NCBI RefSeq assembly: GCF_042680565.1
Contig: NZ_JBHUEJ010000016.1
Span: 62,001-126,000, forward strand
Source: Ottowia flava
GTDB taxonomy: Bacteria; Pseudomonadota; Gammaproteobacteria; Burkholderiales; Burkholderiaceae_C
Reading direction: 5' to 3'
DNA: 64,000 nt
Part shown: piece after piece, positions 58,898-64,000 of the stretch
How positions within the stretch are numbered: position 1 is the stretch's first letter
How the letters are laid out: each line of letters opens with the position of its first letter
The notes under the pieces: generated by a model
Database searches by the model: none
The model's input: only the letters and a program-made list of their open reading frames with translations
Told to the model about the DNA's origin: nothing
Program-made: the position numbers and the translations under genes

Positions 58898-59716
58898 TTA
58901 AAACCGCTCGCCCGGCCCCAGGTAGCGCCACTGCCCCACTGGCAGGTGGCCCAACACCACGCCGCCGATGCGCACGCGTTTCAGGCCGGTCACCTTCAGG
59001 CCCACGGCTTCGCACATGCGGCGGATCTGGCGCTTCTTGCCTTCTTTCAGGATGAAGCGCAGCTGCTCGGGGTTTTGCCAGTCGACGCGCGCGGGCAGCA
59101 GCGGCTTGCCGTCCAGGCTCAGGCCGTGGCGCAGACGCGCCAGCTGCGCGGGCGGGAAGGCGCGCTGCACGTCCACGGCGACGTCGCCAAAGGCCACGCG
59201 CACCAGGTATTCCTTTTCGACGTCGGAGTCTTCGCCGATCAAATGGCGCGCCACGCGGCCGTCCTGCGTCAGCACCAGGAGGCCGGTCGAATCGATGTCC
59301 AGCCGGCCGGCCGGTGCCAGCCCACGCAGTTGCGACGGCGCAAAGCGCGTGCGCGATGCGTCGTCACGCCAATGGTTGCGGCCCTGCACCAGCACGACGG
59401 CGGGCTCGTAGCCGTCTTCGGCCTGGCCGCTGACGTAGCCGACGGGCTTGTGCAGCAGGATGGTCACGCGCTGCGCTTGCGATTCGTCGGCGCGGCGGTC
59501 CACCGTCACGCGGTCTTGCGGGCCGACCTTGGTGCCCATGGGCGCGACCTCGCCATTGACCTTGACCCAGCCGCGCTCGATCCATTCGTCCGCCTCGCGG
59601 CGCGAGCACAGGCCCATGTCGGCCAGGCGCTTGTTCAGGCGGACAGTGCCCGCGTCGCCGCCGGACGGTCGGGCGTCGGGCGGCGCGGCGCGGCGAAAAC
59701 GGGGAGCATCGGACAT
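58898..59716 (-). CDS. Pseudouridine synthase of the RsuA/RluB family
   Basis: The 272-residue enzyme isomerises a uridine in rRNA to pseudouridine. It has an N-terminal S4 domain (LNKRLADMGLCSRREADEWI), LLHKPVGYVS and an intact catalytic loop APAGRLDIDSTGLLVLTQDG with D140, then EKEYLVRV and KKRQIRRMCEAVGLKV. Whether it is RluB, RluE, RluF or RsuA cannot be decided from motif alone; the C-terminal KKRQIRRM suggests the RluB/RluF side. Start is the ATG at 59716. Confidence 0.88.
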   Translation of the reverse strand: MSDAPRFRRAAPPDARPSGGDAGTVRLNKRLADMGLCSRREADEWIERGWVKVNGEVAPMGTKVGPQDRVTVDRRADESQAQRVTILLHKPVGYVSGQAEDGYEPAVVLVQGRNHWRDDASRTRFAPSQLRGLAPAGRLDIDSTGLLVLTQDGRVARHLIGEDSDVEKEYLVRVAFGDVAVDVQRAFPPAQLARLRHGLSLDGKPLLPARVDWQNPEQLRFILKEGKKRQIRRMCEAVGLKVTGLKRVRIGGVVLGHLPVGQWRYLGPGERF

Positions 59717-59830
59717 GGGCGAATTATCGGCGGCGGGCGTGCCGCACCGCCTGGACGCGGCGAACGTTCACCGCCATCAGGCGCGGCGGGGGTGTTCACA
59801 TGCGCGTGCGCAGCAGGTGCGTTTTGCTTT

Positions 59831-59882
59831 ATTGTTGATAGCTGCTCGCGCAGATGGTTGTAGGGCTATCGCCACAAAACAC
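59831..59882 (+). repeat. Dispersed repeat copy between rluB-type and norF-like genes
   Basis: It reads TTGATAGCTGCTCGCGCAGA then TGGTTGTAGGGCTATCGCCACAAAA and reaches within 3 bp of the stop codon of the minus-strand NorF-like gene. Confidence 0.75.
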
Positions 59883-59884
59883 CC

Positions 59885-60154
59885 TCAAATCGCCACCGCG
59901 TAGGCCACCAGGATCAGGGCCACCACCAACGCCAACGTGCCCATCAGCAGGCGGCGCCACAGCGGTGGCGCATGGCCCAGCTCCATGAACGCCAGCACCA
60001 CGCCGAGCCCCTTGAACCAGGCCAGCCCGAACACCAGCGCCATCAGCGGCAGGCTGGACTGGCGCAGCGCGCCGCTGGAGCCCAGCCACGCGGTGAAGCC
60101 AGTGGCCGCCAGCAAGAGCAGCCAGACGAGGTTGAGCCAGTGCGTGGGTTTCAT
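59885..60154 (-). CDS. NorF-like small membrane protein (cytochrome c oxidase subunit IV family)
   Basis: The 89-residue protein has three membrane helices (LNLVWLLLLAATGFTAWL, SLPLMALVFGLAWFKGL, MGTLALVVALILVAYAVAI). It fits the small subunit IV/NorF family, which by recollection accompanies NorE in nitric oxide reductase or oxidase loci. It lies 7 bp after the NorE-like gene and should be co-translated. No NorB or NorC gene is in the window, so its catalytic partner is unknown. Confidence 0.72.
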   Translation of the reverse strand: MKPTHWLNLVWLLLLAATGFTAWLGSSGALRQSSLPLMALVFGLAWFKGLGVVLAFMELGHAPPLWRRLLMGTLALVVALILVAYAVAI

Positions 60155-60161
60155 CGGTGCT

Positions 60162-60743
60162 TCAACGCATCACGTAGACCAAGGGGAACAGCACCAGCCA
60201 CAGCAGGTCCACCAAGTGCCAGAACGCGGCGGCTGTCTCCAGCCCGTGCACCTGCGCGTCGGCCTGCGGTCGGCGCGCGATGGCCACGCCCACCACCGCC
60301 AGCGCGATCAGGCCGACCAGCACGTGGGCCAGATGAAAGCCGGTCAGGATGAAGTAGAAGTCGAAGAACAGGTTGGTCGACAGGCCAATGCCCTGCGCCG
60401 CCTTGTCGGCGTATTCGCCGATCTTGACCACCACAAAGCCCGCGCCCAGCAGCCAGCCAGCGCCCAGCCAGCCCAGCGCCGCGCGGCGCGATGCTGCATC
60501 GCGCAAGGCGTGCACGGCGCGCGCCACGCACCAGCTGGCCGTGAGCAGCAGCGCGGTGTTGAGCGCACCGGTCGACAGGTCAAGGTGCTGCTGAGCGGCG
60601 TTGAACAGCTCGACGTGCCGCGCCCGGGTGAAGGCAAAGGCCACGAACATGACGCTGAACGTGGCCAGCTCCAGCGCAATGACGTACCAGATGAACAGGT
60701 CGCCGGGCAGGCGTGGGGCGCGTTGCGCGGTGGCGGTCGCCAT
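60162..60743 (-). CDS. Cytochrome c oxidase subunit III-like protein (NorE-like)
   Basis: The 193-residue, five-helix protein has the subunit III pattern LFIWYVIALELATFSVMFVA, FFDFYFILTGFHLAHVLVGL and AAAFWHLVDLLWLVLFPLVYV. NorE is an accessory of nitric oxide reductase in several proteobacteria; other subunit III-like proteins belong to quinol or cytochrome oxidases. The next gene, NorF-like, follows 7 bp later. The upstream TDT-type transporter gene (60881) is on the same strand with a dispersed repeat in between. Confidence 0.78.
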   Translation of the reverse strand: MATATAQRAPRLPGDLFIWYVIALELATFSVMFVAFAFTRARHVELFNAAQQHLDLSTGALNTALLLTASWCVARAVHALRDAASRRAALGWLGAGWLLGAGFVVVKIGEYADKAAQGIGLSTNLFFDFYFILTGFHLAHVLVGLIALAVVGVAIARRPQADAQVHGLETAAAFWHLVDLLWLVLFPLVYVMR

Positions 60744-60808
60744 GGTCTTCAGACGCGCGGGGACGTGTGCAGCCGAACCTGGGGGGGTTCCCTATGTTCG
60801 CCGCTTAT

Positions 60809-60864
60809 GCTATTTTTAAGATAGCTGTCAGCGCAGGTGGTTCTAAGGCCAAGTCGCAAAATCA
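60809..60864 (+). repeat. Dispersed repeat copy between the NorE-like and TDT genes
   Basis: It reads AGATAGCTGTCAGCGCAGGT then GGTTCTAAGGCCAAGTCGCAAAAT. It is preceded by a T-run and lies 16 bp before the 3' end of the minus-strand TDT gene. Confidence 0.7.
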
Positions 60865-60880
60865 CTTCAAAAACCTCGGT

Positions 60881-61900
60881 TCACTGCGGCCCCGGCGGTG
60901 TCTGTGCGCCTGGCATGGCCACGATGGCGACCGGCTCGGGTTGCAGCAGCGAACCTTCGCGCCAGCCCTTCCACGTGGCGATGGCGAGCAGCACGATGAC
61001 GACCGACGCGACCGCCAGTGTCAGCATGGCCAGCATTTGCATGCCAGGGTGCTGCACGGCCAACCGCAACGTCAGCGTGGCGAAGGCCGCCAGGGGGAAG
61101 CCCATCGACCAGAACGCGATCGAGAACGGCTGCGCCAGCATGCGCCGCACCAGGTGGCCGCTCCACAGCACGAAAAACAGCGCCATGCCCCAGCACATCC
61201 ACGCCAGCACCACCGGTCCGCCCAGCACCAGCACGCTGCTGCCGATCACCGCCGGCGGCGCCACGGTGATGAAGGTCAGCGGCAGCAAACGCTCGGCCCA
61301 CAGCCCCTGCGTGGCGATGCGCACCACCAGCAGCGCCAGCACCAGCGGCCACAGCAGCACGCCGATGCCGAACTGCGCCGCTGACCACGCCGGCGCGCCC
61401 AGCGCCACGCCGGCGAGCGGCGCCAGCACATTGCCCACCACCGGCAGGATCAGCCCCGGCGTCACCGCGGGCCAGCCCAGCGCCTGCGCCTTGTCGGCGC
61501 TGAGCCAACGCCCCAGCACCCACAGCGTGACGGCGAACTGCGCCAGCGACCCGAGCCACCACAGCACCGCGACCCAGGGCTCGACCCCGACCAGCGACAC
61601 CGCTGCCGTGGCCAACAGGATCAGGGAGATCGGCAGCGTTGCGACAAAGGTGTGGCGCACCGGGTGCTTCAGGTCGGCCGCCAGCGCCGGCGCGTGGTGC
61701 TGCCAGCGCAGCACCGAAAACAAAAGCAGCACCGCGAACATCACCGCCGCCAGCACCGCCAGCACCATCGCGCCCGCCCCCGCCATGTCGCCCAGGATCG
61801 GCGCAGCGCGGCCCCAGGCCAGCGACAGGCCCGTCAGCCCCATCACGATCGCGAACCAGTTGGGCGCGAGGTACTTCAAGGCATCGGGAGCGTGTGGCAT
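60881..61900 (-). CDS. TDT/SLAC1-family anion channel or tellurite-resistance transporter
   Basis: The 339-residue protein has about ten membrane helices and the family pattern APNWFAIVMGLTGLSLAWGR at the N-terminus, then GNVLAPLAGVALG, and PFSIAFWSMGFPLAAFATLT with the Phe/Gly-rich gate region. It may transport C4-dicarboxylate, sulfite, tellurite-related or nitrate/chloride anions; the ion cannot be told. The last 20 residues are Pro-rich. Start is the ATG at 61900. Confidence 0.82.
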   Translation of the reverse strand: MPHAPDALKYLAPNWFAIVMGLTGLSLAWGRAAPILGDMAGAGAMVLAVLAAVMFAVLLLFSVLRWQHHAPALAADLKHPVRHTFVATLPISLILLATAAVSLVGVEPWVAVLWWLGSLAQFAVTLWVLGRWLSADKAQALGWPAVTPGLILPVVGNVLAPLAGVALGAPAWSAAQFGIGVLLWPLVLALLVVRIATQGLWAERLLPLTFITVAPPAVIGSSVLVLGGPVVLAWMCWGMALFFVLWSGHLVRRMLAQPFSIAFWSMGFPLAAFATLTLRLAVQHPGMQMLAMLTLAVASVVIVLLAIATWKGWREGSLLQPEPVAIVAMPGAQTPPGPQ

Positions 61901-61963
61901 GCGGGGATGATGCCACGCGTTCCGCTGCCGTTTTTGCGGCGGATCAGCGAAGTGCTCGGGGGA

Positions 61964-62728
61964 CTATCGGCGCTGAAAGTCGGGTTGGCGCCGTTCCGCC
62001 ATCGCCGCCACGCCCTCCTTGAAGTCCTCGGTGGCGTACTGGACCTGCTGGATGACCAGTTCGCGCTCGTTGGCCTTGCGCACGCGCTCCGCGAGGCCCA
62101 GGCGCAAGGTTTCGCGCGTGCTCTCGACCGCCAGCGGCGCGGAAACGGCGATGTCCGCCGCCAGATCCAAAGCCCGTTCACGCACCTGATCGAGCGGTGC
62201 GAGCACGTCCGCCAGGCCGATGCGCACGGCCTCCTCGCCATCCACGCGCCGCCCCGTGTAGAACAGTTGCGCCGCCTGTTGCTCGCCGATCAGGCGAGGC
62301 AGCGTGACGCTCAAGCCAAAACCCGGATGGAAACCGAGGCGGTTGAAGTTGGCACTGAAGCGCCCCTCAGGGCAAGACACGCGAAAGTCCGCCGCCACCG
62401 CGAGGCCCAGGCCTGCGCCGACCGCAGCCCCCTGTACCGCTGCCACGATCGGCTTGCGGGTAGCGAACAGGCGCATCGCCTGCGTGTAGAAGCGCGCGGT
62501 GTCGCGCGCGGCGCCGTCGCCGGCACCGCTGAAATCGGCCCCGGCGCTGAAGACCTTGCCGCTGGCCGCCAGCACGATGGCGCGGCAGCGGTCATCGCCG
62601 TCCAGGCGCTCCAGCGCTTCGGCCAATTCGGTCAGCCCATCGACGTTCAGGTGGTTGTGCGGCGGCCGGTTCAGCTCCAGAAGGGCGACGAAGGGGCGAA
62701 GACCGTGCGCCTCGGCAACCTGGCTCAC
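61964..62728 (-). CDS. Crotonase-superfamily protein without canonical catalytic Glu
   Basis: The 254-residue protein has the crotonase fold with VFSAGADFSGAGDG, VQGAAVGAGLGLAVAAD and NRLGFHPGFGLSVTLPRLIG. Neither hydratase Glu is present (GLGLA and NFNRLGF), so it may catalyse an isomerase or other crotonase reaction. The GTG start at 62728 overlaps the TGA of the Bug receptor gene (GTGA), showing coupling. By context it acts in an acyl-CoA pathway with the CaiB transferase. Confidence 0.83.
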   Translation of the reverse strand: MSQVAEAHGLRPFVALLELNRPPHNHLNVDGLTELAEALERLDGDDRCRAIVLAASGKVFSAGADFSGAGDGAARDTARFYTQAMRLFATRKPIVAAVQGAAVGAGLGLAVAADFRVSCPEGRFSANFNRLGFHPGFGLSVTLPRLIGEQQAAQLFYTGRRVDGEEAVRIGLADVLAPLDQVRERALDLAADIAVSAPLAVESTRETLRLGLAERVRKANERELVIQQVQYATEDFKEGVAAMAERRQPDFQRR

Positions 62729-63693
62729 TGGACCTCCAGCTTGGCAATGGCGACGTACTTCGGCCACTTGGCCCTTTCGGTGCGCTCGAAGTTCGCGAGC
62801 TCTGCCAGGCTGACCTTGTGCGGCGTGAAGCCAAACCCTTCCAGCCGCGACTTGATCGGGTCGGTGGTCACCGCCTCGTTGATGAGATCGTTCAACTGCT
62901 GTTGAATGGCGACCGGCGTGCCTGCGGGCACCGCGACGCCGAGAAAGCCCGCGCTGACGTCGAAATCGGGGTACGTTTCCCGCACCAGCGGCACCTGCGG
63001 AAACCGCTTGAGCCGTTCGCCGCTGTGCACGGCCAGCGCGCGCAACTGCCCCGACGCGACGAACGCATCGCCCTGAACGGTGTCGGTGAACACCACCTGG
63101 AGCTGACCGGCCATCAGCTCCGTCATGGCCTGACCCACCTGCTTGTAGGGAACGCCGGTCATGGTGATGCCGGCGGTGGCCGCAAACATCGCGGACGAGA
63201 CGCTCGAGGTGGCGTTGAAGTACCCGTAGTTCAGCTTGCCAGGCTCCGCCTTGGCCGCCTGAACGAACTCCGCCACCGTCTTGTAGAGCGAGCTGGGGTT
63301 GACGAGCAGGTAGAACGAACCCTGTCCAAAGCTGCCGACCAGGCGGAAGTCCTTGCCCGGGTCGTAGGGCAGCTTCTTGAACAAGCTGGGGTTGGCCAGG
63401 TGGGTGGACGTGGTGGCCAGCAGCAGCACCGTGCCATCCGCAGGCCCCTTGCGAGCGGCTTCCACGCCGATGATGCCGTTGGCACCAGGGCGGTTGTCCA
63501 CCGTCACCGGGCGGCCTGTTTTCTTCGTGAGCCATTCCCCCAGCATGCGCGCGGAGATGTCGCCCGAGCCCCCGGGGCCAAACGGCACGATGATCTGGAT
63601 GGGTTTTCCTTCCGCCCAGGCTGGCGTTCCTGCGGCCAGCGTGGCCCCGAATGCAGCGCCGCAGCGCAGCAGTTGACGACGATTCATAGGCAT
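62725..63693 (-). CDS. Bug-family tripartite tricarboxylate transporter receptor
   Basis: The 322-residue periplasmic receptor starts with a twin-arginine-like signal (NRRQLLRCGAAFGATLAAG) and has KPIQIIVPFGPGGSGDIS, NRPGANGIIGVEAARKG and a QVPLVRETYPDFDV segment, all typical of Bug proteins. Its ligand is unknown; its placement between a CaiB-type CoA transferase and a crotonase suggests that it binds the acid this operon degrades. Start is the ATG at 63693; an ATG two codons downstream is possible. Confidence 0.87.
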   Translation of the reverse strand: MPMNRRQLLRCGAAFGATLAAGTPAWAEGKPIQIIVPFGPGGSGDISARMLGEWLTKKTGRPVTVDNRPGANGIIGVEAARKGPADGTVLLLATTSTHLANPSLFKKLPYDPGKDFRLVGSFGQGSFYLLVNPSSLYKTVAEFVQAAKAEPGKLNYGYFNATSSVSSAMFAATAGITMTGVPYKQVGQAMTELMAGQLQVVFTDTVQGDAFVASGQLRALAVHSGERLKRFPQVPLVRETYPDFDVSAGFLGVAVPAGTPVAIQQQLNDLINEAVTTDPIKSRLEGFGFTPHKVSLAELANFERTERAKWPKYVAIAKLEVQ

Positions 63694-63705
63694 CTTGATG
63701 TCTCC

Positions 63706-64000
63706 TTAGGATGAGGTTTCACGGTTCCAGAGTTCGGCGTTGTGCTCGCCCAGCCCGGGCGCCCGACCTTTCACGGGCGGACGCACGCCATCGAACGACA
63801 CGGGCAGCCCGACCACCTTGAGGTCCACTTCCGGCAGCGTGTGAAGGATGTCGATGGCGGCGGTCTGCGGATCGGCAAGCACCTGCTCGAAGTCCTGGAT
63901 CGGCGCGCAGGGAATACCCACCGCTTCGAGCGCCTCGATCCAGTGCTGCGAGGGCTGCGTCAAGAAGATCGCCTCAAGTTCGGGCAGCAGAGCGGCCTTG
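63706..64000 (-). CDS. CaiB/BaiF CoA-transferase family protein (partial, N-terminus beyond window)
   Basis: The visible 97 C-terminal residues match the family III CoA-transferase end: WIEALEAVGIPCAPIQDFEQ, VLADPQTAAIDILHTL and VKGRAPGLGEHNAEL. The frame is open past base 64000, so the N-terminal part with the active-site Asp is missing. These enzymes move CoA between carboxylic acids. The gene lies 12 bp before the Bug receptor gene and heads the same transcript. Confidence 0.87.
   Translation of the reverse strand, partial: KAALLPELEAIFLTQPSQHWIEALEAVGIPCAPIQDFEQVLADPQTAAIDILHTLPEVDLKVVGLPVSFDGVRPPVKGRAPGLGEHNAELWNRETSS

Overview
The window is GC-rich DNA, densely coding on both strands. 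It looks like the chromosome of a beta-proteobacterium of the Comamonadaceae type. Signs of this are the gene families present (OxyR next to RecG, PhaM, Bug-type solute receptors, an IPTL-CTERM surface protein, a NagG/NagH-like oxygenase) and a short dispersed repeat (core TAGCTGNNNGCGCAG, about 45 bp). The repeat recurs about 17 times, mostly between genes. I cannot name the genus. No rRNA, tRNA, CRISPR array or intact insertion sequence was recognised.

Layout. 1-1068: start of the spc ribosomal operon (rplN-rplX-rplE, the last cut by the window edge) behind a strong sigma70-type promoter. 1265-4623: glpK-glpD glycerol catabolism. 4715-16873: housekeeping block with a phytase-like exported esterase, a TPR/OGT glycosyltransferase, proC, ubiA, a PAP2 phosphatase, oxyR, recG, queA, arfB and a pseudouridine-synthase homologue lacking its catalytic Asp. 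17030-19381: an RND-pump remnant and a Kelch-repeat surface protein with an IPTL-CTERM tail. 19955-24456: a translationally coupled operon with NagG/NagH-like aromatic oxygenase subunits, an AroQ/PchB-like chorismate-mutase-family protein, a Bug receptor and a Rieske ferredoxin, facing a divergent NagR/NahR-like LysR gene. This is the most interesting cluster: it may couple salicylate formation to salicylate 5-hydroxylation.

24468-33372: tgt, dacB (PBP4), a small secreted protein, an MscS channel with a BON domain, a LuxR-type regulator and a lipoprotein. 33451-41483: mostly minus-strand hypothetical and membrane proteins (zinc ribbon, DUF2145, YiaA, DUF2218), an aldo/keto reductase, a DODA-type dioxygenase with a divergent LysR gene, and a lower-GC DUF4145 gene. 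41574-52004: LplT-PlsC fusion, ceramidase-like membrane protein, XRE regulator, a crotonase, a five-gene minus-strand run ending in a GNAT (PhaM, FIST, VOC, cupin, GNAT), copper-handling proteins and a GST. 52174-55834: acyl-CoA catabolic genes (divergent crotonase; ligase-crotonase-VOC operon). 55966-56463: a lower-GC HEPN-like gene. 56628-59716: htpG with a sigma32-type promoter, and an rluB-type pseudouridine synthase. 59885-61900: NorF/NorE-like proteins and a TDT/SLAC1 transporter. 61964-64000: a CaiB transferase, Bug receptor and crotonase catabolic operon running off the right edge.

Start codons were chosen by homology, Shine-Dalgarno spacing or, for several genes, a -10-like hexamer 6-8 nt before the ATG that suggests leaderless transcripts. 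Family assignments come from motif recognition and remembered family sequences, not from database searches.
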